Under the pieces are notes generated by a model. That model was not told where the DNA came from and did no database searches. It saw nothing but the letters and a program-made list of their open reading frames with translations. Positions 1 through 10,254 of a DNA stretch of 64,000 nucleotides are shown one piece after another (the first letter of the stretch is position 1; each line of letters starts with the position of its first letter). This stretch comes from Myxococcales bacterium (GTDB lineage Bacteria > Myxococcota_C > UBA6777): positions 266,960 to 330,959 of the forward strand of contig JACKEL010000008.1 of NCBI GenBank assembly GCA_020632975.1. The letters are read 5' to 3'. Made by a program: the position numbers and the translations under genes.

Positions 1-1
1 C

Positions 2-3000
2 AGGGAGTCTTACGAGGAGTACGGGATACACACGCTTTTTTTAGTGTATGGCTTTTGCACTTGGGAAGACAAAGGTTCAACATCAGCGCCAAATGCGCCT
101 GTTTTTTTGTGCCCTTTGCAGATTAAACCGATGGGATCAACAGGACAGGACTTTGAACTCTCATTAGAGGGGGATTGGGAACTCAATCAGATCCTTGTTT
201 ATAAAATAAAACGAGACTTTTCTTTTGATTTTCGCAACGTTGAATTTTCGTCTGAATCATCAGAGCTTAGTGAAGTCGAATTTCATGAGATGTTTCATCA
301 GCTCATGGGGGATAGTGTCGAAGCAGGAATTTCAAAGTTTCACATTGCGAACCAAATATTGATTGGAAATCTCTTTTATGCCAAATTACCGATGGTACAG
401 GACTTTGAAACAGGAAAAGATTTATTTTTAAAGAACGAGACGGTTGCAGCGTTAGCTGGCTGTGAGCTTGCACAATCTAGTTTTTTTAACAAAAAACAAA
501 ATTACGAATTCAAGTATATTGATGTCCCACCGAAAGAGGACTGGTTAATTTTGGATGCGGATGCATCGCAAGTTGAGACGATCCAAGCTGCAATGCAAGG
601 TCTTTCTTTTGTGATCGAAGGGCCGCCTGGGACGGGAAAGTCACAGACGATTTCTAATTTGATCGCTTCTTTTTTAGCGAAGAAAAAAAGTGTTTTGTTT
701 GTGGCAGAGAAGCGCGCAGCAATCGACGCCGTGGTCAAGAGATTACAACAAGTCGATTTGGGCGGCGCGATCTTTGATTTGCATGGAGGGATACCCTCAA
801 AGAAGTGGATTGCAAGTCAGTTAGAAGAAAAGATTTCTCTCTTTAGCCAAGGGACAGAAACACATGCTTTGAGCCATGAACAACAACTCGAAAATACAAT
901 CGTACGGCTCTCACAATATGTTCATGCATTAAGTGAAACAAGAAAGCCTTGGGGGTGCTCTTTTTGGGAAGCTCAAGAAGAGGCTTGTCGCGAGGATTCG
1001 AATGTTTTTCCTTTTGAGTTACGTTGGAGAGGCGTTGATCTTGATGTCTTTTCCAAAGAAAGAATCATTGGTTTAGAAGAAGAAATAAAAGAATATAGAT
1101 TTCGTTCAAAAGAGTTTTATACCTCTGCTTGGAGACAACTCAAACAGCCTTTCCAGATGGATCATGTTCTTTCTTTGCTTGATTGGATTTCTCAACGTAG
1201 TGAGACTCTGCTCTCCATCTCAAAGAAACTCACAACAATGTTTGAGAAAGAGGCCAATACGTTCTCCAAGGTTTGGGAATATACGGGATGTTTATCTTTA
1301 CACGATGAACTCTCAAAAGTTTTTTTAGATGATATCTACGATAATGATTTTGACGATCTACTCGGACATTTGAAAGCAGGAAAAGGCTCCATGCTCGCGC
1401 GTGCTTGGTCGCATACCTTCTCTGCTCCCTATCGGCACGCCAAACGCATCTTTATGTTAAGTTGGATTGGAGATTTTACCCCAACTGGGCAAGCGATGTG
1501 GGCTCTTTCAGAGAAAGCTTCTCACCTGAAGAGTCGTTGGCAGCAGTTGAGAAACGACCAGCTCCCGCATTCAAATGAACATGCAGTAGAGATCATTTCT
1601 TTTGTAAAAGAATATTTTCTAAACCTAGAAAAATTTCAAAAATCATTTGAAGATCTAGACCTTTTCTCTTTACCCTTAGCTGAGCTTCTTCGGTTTCTTG
1701 AGGCACTACGATATGAGTCGAGTGTCTTGAGAGGCGCATCGATTTTGTATACAACAGAGCAACATCTAAAAAAATATGGTTGTGATAATCTGGTAAACTA
1801 CGCGAAAGCGAATCCAAACTCCGAAGTAAACTTCGTTCGTGCATTTCGTAGCTTTTTAGCGAAGTCTATATCTCAAGAAATACTCAATAAAGACCAACGA
1901 TTGGCCAGCTTTCAAGCCGAAGTACAATCCAACTTGGTTCTTCACTTCCAAAGATACGACATCGAACATATCCAAAAAAACGCGAAAAAAATACTAAGGA
2001 CAGTCGCGGAGCACGCTTTTCATCAAAGAAATAAGCTCATTCGTCAGAACCATATTATCGAAGCACAAATCCGAAAGAAAAGAGGACATCGTTCCCTGCG
2101 TTCTTTGATGGAAGATGCACACGATTTATTAACATCGTTGGCTCCTTGTTGGACCATGTCGCCACTGATGGTTTCCCAGATCACACCGCCGTTCGAGCTG
2201 TTTGATGTCGTAATCTTCGACGAAGCTTCACAGGTACCGCCAGCAGATGCGATCCCATCCATCGTTCGAGGGAAGCAAGTCATCATTGCAGGAGACTCAA
2301 AACAATTACCACCGACGAGCTTTTTTGATGCATCTGATCAGGAAAGCGGCGAAGACGAAGAAGAGTTAGAAAACTCGATGGTGTCAGGTTATGAGTCCAT
2401 ATTGGATGTTTTGGGTTCTATTTTACCTTCGCACAGACTTTCATGGCATTATCGAGCAGAGGATGAAAGCCTCATCCAATTTTCTAATGCGTATATGTAT
2501 AGCAATGGATTAACGACTTTTCCAAACCCAACAAGAAAGAATGCACTTGATTTTTTTCATGTAGAGCAACCACTCGGAGAAAAAACAGATACGCGGTCTA
2601 ACACCCAAGAGATCGAGTGTGTTATCGAGCTGATGTTGGAGCACGCACGAAAAAGACCAAACGAAAGTCTTGGTGTCATCACGATGGGAATTTATCACGC
2701 GGATCGCATTGAAAATGCTTTGATGCGTAAGTTACAGGAAGAAGAAAACACAGAGATTGTCGGTTTTTTTCAGGAAGACAAGCAGGAACGAACGTTTATC
2801 AAAAGTATTGAACGCGTCCAAGGTGACGAGAGAGATGTCATTATTCTTTCGGTGGGTTACGGAAAAAATGAGCATGGCAAACTGTTATATCGTTTTGGTC
2901 CTATAAATCAAAACGGTGGAGAAAGGCGTCTCAATGTTGCGGTAACACGGGCCAAAAAGCGTATGATTGTTGTCTCATCCATTTTAGCGTCAGACTTCGA

Positions 3001-3769
3001 ACAAAACAGAAATTATTCTTCGGGCTCCGACTTCTTAAGAAGATTTCTTCTCTTTGCAGAGCAAAAAGTTCCTTATGAAAAAACGAGCCCGATTCCATCT
3101 GATAGTGTTTTGAATCTCAATTCTATCGAAAAAAGAATCGCTCAATCTCTGGATGCGATGCAGATCCCATACGAAAAAAAATATGGACTGGGCAAGTTTC
3201 GAGTGGACTTTGCACTCAAACACAACACGCGAGACGCGTTTGTTTTGGCTGTTGAACTGGACGGACCTCAATATCAACAGATGCGAAGTATACGAGATAG
3301 AGAGCGTTTGCGCCGTCAGATCCTCGAAAAAATGGGATGGCATTATTATCGTGTGTGGACACTAAGCTGGTTACAAAATCCACAAAAAGAGAGCCTTCGT
3401 TTGAGAGATGCTTATTTTCACGCCATTGAAGAGTTTGAGAAAGAACTGCTCGAAACAGAAACCGTGAGTATTTTTGAGGAAAAGATACTTCCTTCTGCAA
3501 AGGAAGGCACACAAACATCCATGCGTGAGCCTACCAAGAAAAGAGAACGCAAACTTCCTTACCCTTCGATAAAAAAAGGGCTTCCCATTCGAGAATATTT
3601 CAAAGAAGAACTACGAGATCTCGCTTTATGGATTTTATCTGACGACATATTAAGAACAGATGAAGATCTACTAAAGGAGATGATGCAAGAACTTGGCTTT
3701 AAGAGAAAAGGTTCTCTCATTACGAGGGTCTTAGAAGACATTATTCGAGAAACGAACAGACATTTATAA
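2..3769 (+). CDS. SF1 helicase fused to PD-(D/E)XK nuclease, 5' end cut off by window
   Basis: The frame is open to the left edge. The first in-frame start (GTG 44) cannot be the true one, because the residues before it continue the conserved N-terminal domain (DUF4011-like). Superfamily 1 helicase motifs follow in order: Walker A GPPGTGKSQT (about nt 625-655), Walker B IFDEASQVPPADA (about 2210-2250), GDSKQLPPTSFF (about 2290), QGDERDVIILSVG (about 2820) and VAVTRAKKRMIVV (about 2940). The C-terminus carries a MTES_1575/DUF559-like nuclease with the RVDFAL...AVELDG core (about 3200-3260), then a short DUF3320-like domain with LRTDEDLLKEMMQELGFKR. This architecture is common in anti-phage and restriction-linked helicases. 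It is followed 170 nt later by drmABC on the same strand, so I infer it is the accessory effector of that DISARM-like locus. The gene looks AT-richer than drmA and drmB, which suggests a mosaic origin. Family assignment is firm; its role in the locus is inferred. Confidence 0.9.
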   Translation, partial: RESYEEYGIHTLFLVYGFCTWEDKGSTSAPNAPVFLCPLQIKPMGSTGQDFELSLEGDWELNQILVYKIKRDFSFDFRNVEFSSESSELSEVEFHEMFHQLMGDSVEAGISKFHIANQILIGNLFYAKLPMVQDFETGKDLFLKNETVAALAGCELAQSSFFNKKQNYEFKYIDVPPKEDWLILDADASQVETIQAAMQGLSFVIEGPPGTGKSQTISNLIASFLAKKKSVLFVAEKRAAIDAVVKRLQQVDLGGAIFDLHGGIPSKKWIASQLEEKISLFSQGTETHALSHEQQLENTIVRLSQYVHALSETRKPWGCSFWEAQEEACREDSNVFPFELRWRGVDLDVFSKERIIGLEEEIKEYRFRSKEFYTSAWRQLKQPFQMDHVLSLLDWISQRSETLLSISKKLTTMFEKEANTFSKVWEYTGCLSLHDELSKVFLDDIYDNDFDDLLGHLKAGKGSMLARAWSHTFSAPYRHAKRIFMLSWIGDFTPTGQAMWALSEKASHLKSRWQQLRNDQLPHSNEHAVEIISFVKEYFLNLEKFQKSFEDLDLFSLPLAELLRFLEALRYESSVLRGASILYTTEQHLKKYGCDNLVNYAKANPNSEVNFVRAFRSFLAKSISQEILNKDQRLASFQAEVQSNLVLHFQRYDIEHIQKNAKKILRTVAEHAFHQRNKLIRQNHIIEAQIRKKRGHRSLRSLMEDAHDLLTSLAPCWTMSPLMVSQITPPFELFDVVIFDEASQVPPADAIPSIVRGKQVIIAGDSKQLPPTSFFDASDQESGEDEEELENSMVSGYESILDVLGSILPSHRLSWHYRAEDESLIQFSNAYMYSNGLTTFPNPTRKNALDFFHVEQPLGEKTDTRSNTQEIECVIELMLEHARKRPNESLGVITMGIYHADRIENALMRKLQEEENTEIVGFFQEDKQERTFIKSIERVQGDERDVIILSVGYGKNEHGKLLYRFGPINQNGGERRLNVAVTRAKKRMIVVSSILASDFEQNRNYSSGSDFLRRFLLFAEQKVPYEKTSPIPSDSVLNLNSIEKRIAQSLDAMQIPYEKKYGLGKFRVDFALKHNTRDAFVLAVELDGPQYQQMRSIRDRERLRRQILEKMGWHYYRVWTLSWLQNPQKESLRLRDAYFHAIEEFEKELLETETVSIFEEKILPSAKEGTQTSMREPTKKRERKLPYPSIKKGLPIREYFKEELRDLALWILSDDILRTDEDLLKEMMQELGFKRKGSLITRVLEDIIRETNRHL

Positions 3770-3939
3770 AAGAGGACTCCAGCGAAACAAGTTTGTTTGG
3801 TACGGCCAAGAAAAAGTGCGTGGACCGAGTAGAAAAGCTCGAGAGTATGTCGAGCTGGTTGGTTTGAGCAGGCTTTGAAGTATAACAATTCGTTTTAAGT
3901 CGAGACGTTGTAAGAAGGATGCATCACAAGGAGGTCCCA

Positions 3940-6900
3940 TTGGAAAAGTCAGCGAAGACATCGGCAGAGGTGAGACAACAGTTGATTGATGCGCTGCAAC
4001 TGGATCTGATTGGTCCAACACACCAAGACAAAGAGCATCAAGAAGAAGTCTTACCCAATGCTCCATCCAAGTGGTATCTGACAGGATTTTTGGTTCCGTC
4101 AGATGCTCCGCTAGAATACCGCCAAAACGATGAAGAAGACGAAGGCATCGACGAGCTCGACTGTGCGAGTGCTGGTGACGATGACACAACACCTGAGACA
4201 GACGCTGATTCCCAACCAAGCTTTTTTCCATCCTCCATAGGTTTGAGTGTTTTGGTTCGAGAAGAGGCCAAAGAGTTGGATGTTGTGGTGGAGTGGGGAG
4301 ATTATCATCCTTGCCAAGATCAAGAGATCCTCGACAAGCTACCCAAACTTGTTGGAGGGCGTGAACCCAAGGGACTGTGGGGACCTTGGAAACGCGCACC
4401 ACGTAAAGCTGAAGTTTGTATTACGCTCGACCCCTCCGAGCGGCCACGTATGATACCACTAGAAGCGATGGGACAGATCTCGGGGATGGCGTTGGTCGTA
4501 ACTTGCCGAGAGGTTGGAGAGAATCCTTTTGTTCCCAAAGGCACACGTTCGGTCTCGGTTTTTTTGGTAAACCAACGTATGCCTGCAGGAAAAACGGAAC
4601 GAGATCTCACATATGCTTTTCAAGCGCAGGTCACCTTGCGTAGCATGATTCGATTTGTTGCGCGCCCTGATGTGCGTGGAAAAGAGCTCGATGACTGGGA
4701 CGAAAAAGTCGCAGACCTTCAGTACCGCAATGACTTTGAGTTTGCAGTGGGACATAACGTTTCCGCGCTTGCGTATATCGAAGACGGCGATGCTTCATCT
4801 TGTTACAAAGTGCAGACAACATGGCTCCCTAGCGCTGCGGTGGAAAAAGTCATTCCCGTGAGTTTTCAGGACGTCGAGTTGAGGATGGAACAACTCGCGG
4901 AAGCAAAAGATGCAGAGACGATCTCTCGGATGATAGGTCCTTTGGTTGAATCCTACGAGAGATGGATTGAAAGCAACCGTATATTGGGGCCTTTGGATGA
5001 TAAGAGAAGACAAGTGGCCCTTGAGTTGTTAAAGCGAGCAGAGCTAGCGAAAGAGCGCATCCGTGGAGGGCTTCAGGCTTTGTCCGACCCAAAAGCATTG
5101 TTGGCATTTCAGATCGCGAACCGTGCGATGGCTAGGGCTGCTCGGCAACGCTTTTCTCTATCACGTCCAGACAAAGATCCCGAAAAAGTAGATGCTCCGA
5201 TGTGGCGGCCTTTTCAGTTGGCATTTGTGTTAATGAACCTGCAAGGGATCTGTCATCCTGCACACAAAGATCGCGAATTGGTGGACCTGCTATTCTTCCC
5301 GACTGGTGGGGGAAAGACAGAGGCTTATTTGGGGCTCGCTGCATTCACGCTTGTTTTGCGTCGACTGCGTTATCCGGGTCTTCACTCTGCGGGGCTTAGC
5401 GTCTTAATGCGTTACACCTTGCGCTTGTTGACACTGGATCAGTTAGGTCGGGCAGCGACACTCGTCTGCGCCTTGGAACTGGAACGACAACATGACATCG
5501 AGACGTTGGGAACATGGCCTTTTGAAATAGGTTTATGGGTAGGTCAAAGCGCAACTCCCAATCGTATGGGAAAAAAAGGAGATAAAGATCAATACAGTGC
5601 CCGCAAACGCACCATGGCTTTCCAAACCAATGACAAGATAAATCCATCTCCTATCCCTTTGGAAAACTGTCCTTGGTGTGGAACAAAGTTTGAGCGAGGT
5701 TCTTTTCAGCTTCTCCCAAACCCCGATGAGCCGAAAGATCTACGCATCCAATGTGCGAACAAGTCCTGCACTTACGGCATCAAGAAAAGCGCGGGTGGGC
5801 GGAGTCGTAAAGCAGCGATCATTGAACAGCTACCGTTGCCTATCTTGGCGATAGATGAACCGATCTATCGGAGGCTTCCGTGTTTTTTGATCGCCACAGT
5901 GGATAAGTTCGCGAGTCTTCCTTGGGTGGGACAAACGGCGGGTCTTTTTGGTCGAGTGGAACGCTATGATCAAGACGGATTCTACAGCGCTGCTGAAAAA
6001 GGGATCGGCCAGCGTCTCGAAGGTGGCTTGCCACCACCCGATCTCGTCATTCAAGACGAGTTGCATCTTATCTCGGGTCCACTTGGAACGATGGTCGGTT
6101 TGTACGAAACCGCGCTAGACGAGCTTTCCACAAGAGAAGAAGACGGGCACAAGATCCGACCGAAAATCGTTGCATCGACCGCGACTGTTCGACGTGCAAA
6201 CAAGCAGATCCGTGCATTGTTCGGCCGCAATGAAGTCGACATCTTCCCTCCCCCAGGACCAAACCGACGCGACTCTTTCTTTGCACAGACTGTTTCCCCA
6301 GAAAAGCGAGAGCCTCGGCTGTATGTCGGAGTCGCTGCGCCCGGACGGAATAGCAAGGTTGTGTTGCTGCGAACTTATTTAACGTTACTTGGAGCAGCGC
6401 AGAAGGCGTGGTTGGAAGCAGGAGGAGCCAAGAACGAAGAGAACCCCGCCGATCCCTACATGACCCTGCTGGGATACTTTGGTTCTTTGCGTGAGCTTGG
6501 GGGGTCGAGAAGAATCGTGGAAGATGAGGTCAATTCACGCTTGATCAATTACAGCAAGCGGCATCGTTTGAACGAAGTAGAAGGACTCTTTGCAGATCGC
6601 AAGATCGATCATGAGCCTGTAGAGTTGACGTCGCGTGTCTCGACGAACAAGATCGCTGAATCAAAACATCGAATGTCACTTGGTTTCCATGAAAAAGATC
6701 GCGTGGATGTTGCGCTTGCAACGAATATGATCTCCGTAGGATTGGATATCACGAGGTTGGGCTTGATGGTTGTCTTGAACCAACCCAAGATGACGGCTGA
6801 ATATATCCAAGCCACCAGTCGAGTCGGGCGAGACGACAAGCGAGCGGGTCTTGTGGTGACGCTATTGAATGTTTACCGCCCAAGGGACCGCTCACACTTT

Positions 6901-7434
6901 GAGCGTTTCCAAGCATGGCACACATCATTCTATCGAGCTGTTGAGGCTACAAGTGTCACTCCATTTTCACCTCGCGCGATTGATCGAGGCTTGGCATCGG
7001 TCACAGTGGCATTGGCGAGGCTCGGGGTTTCTTCTTTGACTGCCCCTCAAAACGCGCTTGAGGCGGCCCGTTGCCGCAACGAACTCGACTTCATTGCTGA
7101 GGTTATCTCTCAACGCGCAGAAAGTCATGACAAAGATCTCTCCGCAGAAGAGTCCGAGGAAATCCGAAAAAAGATCAGAGATCGTGTCATGGATCTACTC
7201 GATACATGGGCCAAGATCGCAATGACAAACTCTGCGGCCAACGCAGGGCTTCAATATCAACGGGAGATGGGAAAGTTTCCACCTCTCTTGCGTTATCCTC
7301 TTGATCCCGAGCTTACGCGGCGCCCGAAAGAAGAACAGAAATTTAAATCTCAACGTAGCCTTCGTGATGTGGAGCAGGTCGTGAATCTATGGATACAAAG
7401 TCCTGACGGCTATTTGATGGAGGAAGAGCAATGA
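3940..7434 (+). CDS. drmA: DISARM helicase DrmA
   Basis: Large SF2-type helicase of the DISARM defence core. Walker A is PTGGGKTEAYLG (about residue 453) and the DEAD-like box is IQDELHLISGPLG (about residue 704). The C-terminal helicase motif is ATNMISVGLDI followed by QATSRVGR (about residues 930-965). A CPWCG...C...C element near residue 577 probably binds zinc. An ATG at 3919 is in frame but has no properly spaced ribosome site. TTG 3940 follows AAGGAGG (3928-3934) by five bases, so I prefer 3940 (1164 aa). In published DISARM systems DrmA works with DrmB as a helicase complex that blocks incoming phage DNA. It overlaps drmB by four bases (ATGA), indicating translational coupling. Confidence 0.93.
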   Translation: MEKSAKTSAEVRQQLIDALQLDLIGPTHQDKEHQEEVLPNAPSKWYLTGFLVPSDAPLEYRQNDEEDEGIDELDCASAGDDDTTPETDADSQPSFFPSSIGLSVLVREEAKELDVVVEWGDYHPCQDQEILDKLPKLVGGREPKGLWGPWKRAPRKAEVCITLDPSERPRMIPLEAMGQISGMALVVTCREVGENPFVPKGTRSVSVFLVNQRMPAGKTERDLTYAFQAQVTLRSMIRFVARPDVRGKELDDWDEKVADLQYRNDFEFAVGHNVSALAYIEDGDASSCYKVQTTWLPSAAVEKVIPVSFQDVELRMEQLAEAKDAETISRMIGPLVESYERWIESNRILGPLDDKRRQVALELLKRAELAKERIRGGLQALSDPKALLAFQIANRAMARAARQRFSLSRPDKDPEKVDAPMWRPFQLAFVLMNLQGICHPAHKDRELVDLLFFPTGGGKTEAYLGLAAFTLVLRRLRYPGLHSAGLSVLMRYTLRLLTLDQLGRAATLVCALELERQHDIETLGTWPFEIGLWVGQSATPNRMGKKGDKDQYSARKRTMAFQTNDKINPSPIPLENCPWCGTKFERGSFQLLPNPDEPKDLRIQCANKSCTYGIKKSAGGRSRKAAIIEQLPLPILAIDEPIYRRLPCFLIATVDKFASLPWVGQTAGLFGRVERYDQDGFYSAAEKGIGQRLEGGLPPPDLVIQDELHLISGPLGTMVGLYETALDELSTREEDGHKIRPKIVASTATVRRANKQIRALFGRNEVDIFPPPGPNRRDSFFAQTVSPEKREPRLYVGVAAPGRNSKVVLLRTYLTLLGAAQKAWLEAGGAKNEENPADPYMTLLGYFGSLRELGGSRRIVEDEVNSRLINYSKRHRLNEVEGLFADRKIDHEPVELTSRVSTNKIAESKHRMSLGFHEKDRVDVALATNMISVGLDITRLGLMVVLNQPKMTAEYIQATSRVGRDDKRAGLVVTLLNVYRPRDRSHFERFQAWHTSFYRAVEATSVTPFSPRAIDRGLASVTVALARLGVSSLTAPQNALEAARCRNELDFIAEVISQRAESHDKDLSAEESEEIRKKIRDRVMDLLDTWAKIAMTNSAANAGLQYQREMGKFPPLLRYPLDPELTRRPKEEQKFKSQRSLRDVEQVVNLWIQSPDGYLMEEEQ

Positions 7435-9281
7435 AAGGCCAAGCCCGCCCATCGGGAGAGATCAGACAGAGCCAAGTGATTACAACATTTGGCCCAGGTG
7501 CAATGGTCGATCTTCCTACACATTCGGTCATTATCGGAGGATTGGATCATTGGTTTGGTGAGAAGCAACGCATCCACGAAGAGAGACTGGAACAATACAT
7601 CTCGGAAGTTTTACAAATAGAAGACGTTGCAATGTATGCTCCACCCGTTGATGAACAAGCACCCCAAGCCAAAAGAACGGGCATCAAAAGTGAGATCTTT
7701 CCAACTTGGTTTGTTGCGCAAGTGACGGATGAAGATCTGAAAGAGATGGGATTTGATATAAAGAGCCGCCAAAGTCGCATACGTCCTTTGATCCCATGGC
7801 GTCAGCTTGTTGAAGGAAAGTTTCTTACCCCCGGTCGAAAGAAAAGAGCTGTCGTACCTGTTCGCTTCGTTCAGGCCTGTCCCAACGGTCATCTCAGTGA
7901 TATCGGCTGGTATCAATTTGTACACGACGGCAAAAATTGCAAAGGTGGGATGCTTTGGCTTGAAGAAGGGGGTTCTGGAGGCGATCTTGCGCAGATCTTT
8001 GTTTCTTGTGACGGCGGTTGTGGCTCACGTCGCGCACTTTCGGATGCCAAGATCCCAGAGAGCCGCGTTCTCGGGCGATGCCAAGGTCACCGTCCTTGGT
8101 TGGGTAAGTTTGCCAAAGAAGAGTGTGTAAGCCGCAAACACGAAGGAAAACCTGAGTACAATCGACTGCTCGTGCGTTCTGCCAGCAATGCCTATTTTTC
8201 TCAGGTCTTGCGTGTGATCTCGATCCCCGAAGCGGACAAGGAGATCCGCGAAGCTGTCGACTTGGTATACGAAGATTTTCTGCAGTATGCGGAGAGCTTG
8301 GCAGACCTAAAGCGCGAACGAAAGAAACAAAAGGTCGCAGTTGCTTTGGAAGGTTTCGTTGATGATGTCATTTGGCAGGAGTTGGTGCGCAGAAAAAGTA
8401 ACAGCGGTCCCATCGTGAAGACGATCAAACAAGCAGAGATCGAAACATTGCTTTCAAGCCCCGTCTCTGTTGGAGAGGATAAACCCGAAGGCGATTTTTA
8501 CGCGAGAACACGTAAGGTTTCACGTTGGCCAGATTTGCTAGAGGGTCGATTGAACTCTGTGGTTTTGGTCCATCGTTTACGTGAAGTCACAGCACAGGTT
8601 GGGTTCACGCGTTTTGAGGCATCGAGCGCTAACGCCGACGGAGAATTGGACCTGAATGTGGGTCGCGCAGCTCTAGCCAAAGATATGACATGGGTGCCAG
8701 CCATCGAAAATCGCGGAGAGGGAATCTTTTTGTCTTTCTCTCCTGCAGCTATCGAGGCTTGGCTTGAGGAACCTGCGGTAAAAAAACGTAGAGAGCAACT
8801 GCTTGAAGGTTTTGATATATGGGCTGCAGACAAAGGGCTCGACAACGTGGGCTTTCTGGATCTTCCTTACATCATGTTGCATTCATTATCTCACTTGTTG
8901 ATCACGGCGGTCTCGCTGGAGTGTGGGTACGCAGCGAGCTCGATCAGCGAACGTATCTACGCGGGTGACTACGGATATGGAATCCTACTTTATACAGGGA
9001 CATCGGGCTCTGAGGGAACACTTGGCGGCTTGGTGCAGGTGGGGCACCGAATTGAACACCATATGGCGACAGCACTAGAGATGGGGCGTTTGTGTTCAAA
9101 TGACCCAGTCTGTGCGCAACATGCTCCTGAAAACAGGCAGGAAAATCGCTTTTTGCAAGGTGCTGCTTGTCACGGCTGTTTGTTGATCTCAGAAACTTCT
9201 TGTGAGCGCCGCAATACATTTTTGGATCGGGCTTTGGTAGTAGAAACGGTGGAACATTTGGGAGCGTCATTCTTTTCGTAA
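7431..9281 (+). CDS. drmB: DISARM protein DrmB (DUF1998)
   Basis: 616 aa. The N-terminus has GEIRQSQVITTFGPGAMVDL, the conserved opening of DrmB proteins. The C-terminus is a DUF1998 domain: LPYIMLHSLSHLLI, then YGILLYTGTSGSEGTLGGLV, then a Cys cluster (CSNDPVC...ACHGCLL...C) likely to bind zinc. A second Cys cluster (CPNG...C...CDGGCG...C) lies in the middle. DrmB is the non-helicase partner of DrmA in DISARM. The start codon overlaps the drmA stop (ATGA at 7431-7434). Full length for the family. Confidence 0.93.
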   Translation: MKGQARPSGEIRQSQVITTFGPGAMVDLPTHSVIIGGLDHWFGEKQRIHEERLEQYISEVLQIEDVAMYAPPVDEQAPQAKRTGIKSEIFPTWFVAQVTDEDLKEMGFDIKSRQSRIRPLIPWRQLVEGKFLTPGRKKRAVVPVRFVQACPNGHLSDIGWYQFVHDGKNCKGGMLWLEEGGSGGDLAQIFVSCDGGCGSRRALSDAKIPESRVLGRCQGHRPWLGKFAKEECVSRKHEGKPEYNRLLVRSASNAYFSQVLRVISIPEADKEIREAVDLVYEDFLQYAESLADLKRERKKQKVAVALEGFVDDVIWQELVRRKSNSGPIVKTIKQAEIETLLSSPVSVGEDKPEGDFYARTRKVSRWPDLLEGRLNSVVLVHRLREVTAQVGFTRFEASSANADGELDLNVGRAALAKDMTWVPAIENRGEGIFLSFSPAAIEAWLEEPAVKKRREQLLEGFDIWAADKGLDNVGFLDLPYIMLHSLSHLLITAVSLECGYAASSISERIYAGDYGYGILLYTGTSGSEGTLGGLVQVGHRIEHHMATALEMGRLCSNDPVCAQHAPENRQENRFLQGAACHGCLLISETSCERRNTFLDRALVVETVEHLGASFFS

Positions 9282-9321
9282 GTTCCGAGATATCCTGTCT
9301 GTGTAGAAGGAGAAGACAAAG

Positions 9322-10143
9322 ATGTTTGCAAAAAAGAAGCTCCATATCTTCCATCTTTTGGGAACACAACACCTTCAACCTCTCTCCTCTGCACTACAAG
9401 ACGGACGAATCTCGACGCCCCTTTCTGTCTCGATGATCTCATCCTATGTTCCGAGCGAACAAGCTTCTGAAGTTTACCAGGCCCTCCAAGAGCTGATCAC
9501 AGAGGGATGGAAGTTAAAACACCTAGCGTCTTCTTTGCAGTGGATTCTTGAGGAAAAACGTACTAATCAGAGATTAGAGGATCGTCTTTCTTTGGTGTGG
9601 ACAGGTCCCAAGGTTGTGGGTTCTACCTTGAGAGACACTGCGGTGGTGATGAAAGAACTCTTTCAACAAGCGAAAGCTTCTGTGGTGATCTCAACCTATT
9701 CTTTAGATAAACCAGAAAATCTCAAAATTTTATTTGGTGATTTAGCAGAAAAAATGGATAATAATTCGCACTTATCTGTACGATTGTTTGTGAACATTGG
9801 TCGTTCTTATGGTGACATAAGAGCATCTTCGGTATTGATTCGCGAGTTTGCGGATCGATTTAGAGCATCGCTTTGGCCAGGGAAGCGCCTTCCCAAGGTT
9901 TTCCATGACCCACGAGCTTTAGAGCCCAAAGCTGACAAACGCGCATGTTTGCACGCAAAGTGTGTCATCATTGATGACGCGCATCTTTTTATCACTTCGG
10001 CGAATTTTTCTGAAGCAGCACAACTACGTAATATCGAGACAGGTATGTTGTTAAAGGATAATCACCATGCAACAACAATGCGACAACACTTTGATGCTCT
10101 CGTTGAATCGGGAGATTTGGAGCTCGTTGCAGGTTTAGAGTGA
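9322..10143 (+). CDS. drmC: DISARM phospholipase D-like protein DrmC
   Basis: 273 aa with one PLD (HKD) motif near residue 212: HAKCVIIDDAHLFITSANFSEAA. The first half has a degenerate PLD-like beta strand (ASVVISTYSL) without HKD, so activity would need a dimer, as in single-motif PLD nucleases. It begins 40 nt after drmB with AGAAGGAG just upstream, so it belongs to the same operon. DrmC is the third core DISARM gene and was reported as not strictly required in one studied system. Base composition is AT-richer than drmA and drmB. Confidence 0.9.
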   Translation: MFAKKKLHIFHLLGTQHLQPLSSALQDGRISTPLSVSMISSYVPSEQASEVYQALQELITEGWKLKHLASSLQWILEEKRTNQRLEDRLSLVWTGPKVVGSTLRDTAVVMKELFQQAKASVVISTYSLDKPENLKILFGDLAEKMDNNSHLSVRLFVNIGRSYGDIRASSVLIREFADRFRASLWPGKRLPKVFHDPRALEPKADKRACLHAKCVIIDDAHLFITSANFSEAAQLRNIETGMLLKDNHHATTMRQHFDALVESGDLELVAGLE

Positions 10144-10203
10144 CTCGCTCGACGCAACTTGTATCCTAAGTAAACGTGAGATGAAGCGTTGTTCTTTGTC
10201 TAG

Positions 10204-10225
10204 ATCTTCTTCAGAAAAAGAAGAT
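10204..10225. terminator. weak hairpin after drmC
   Basis: Perfect 8-bp inverted repeat ATCTTCTT / AAGAAGAT with a six-base loop, 60 nt beyond the drmC stop and before the IS1 remnant. The stem is AT-rich and the T tract is only three bases long, so it is at best a weak terminator. Confidence 0.3.
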
Positions 10226-10254
10226 TTACTGGACGACTTGATGTCGATGAGCTT

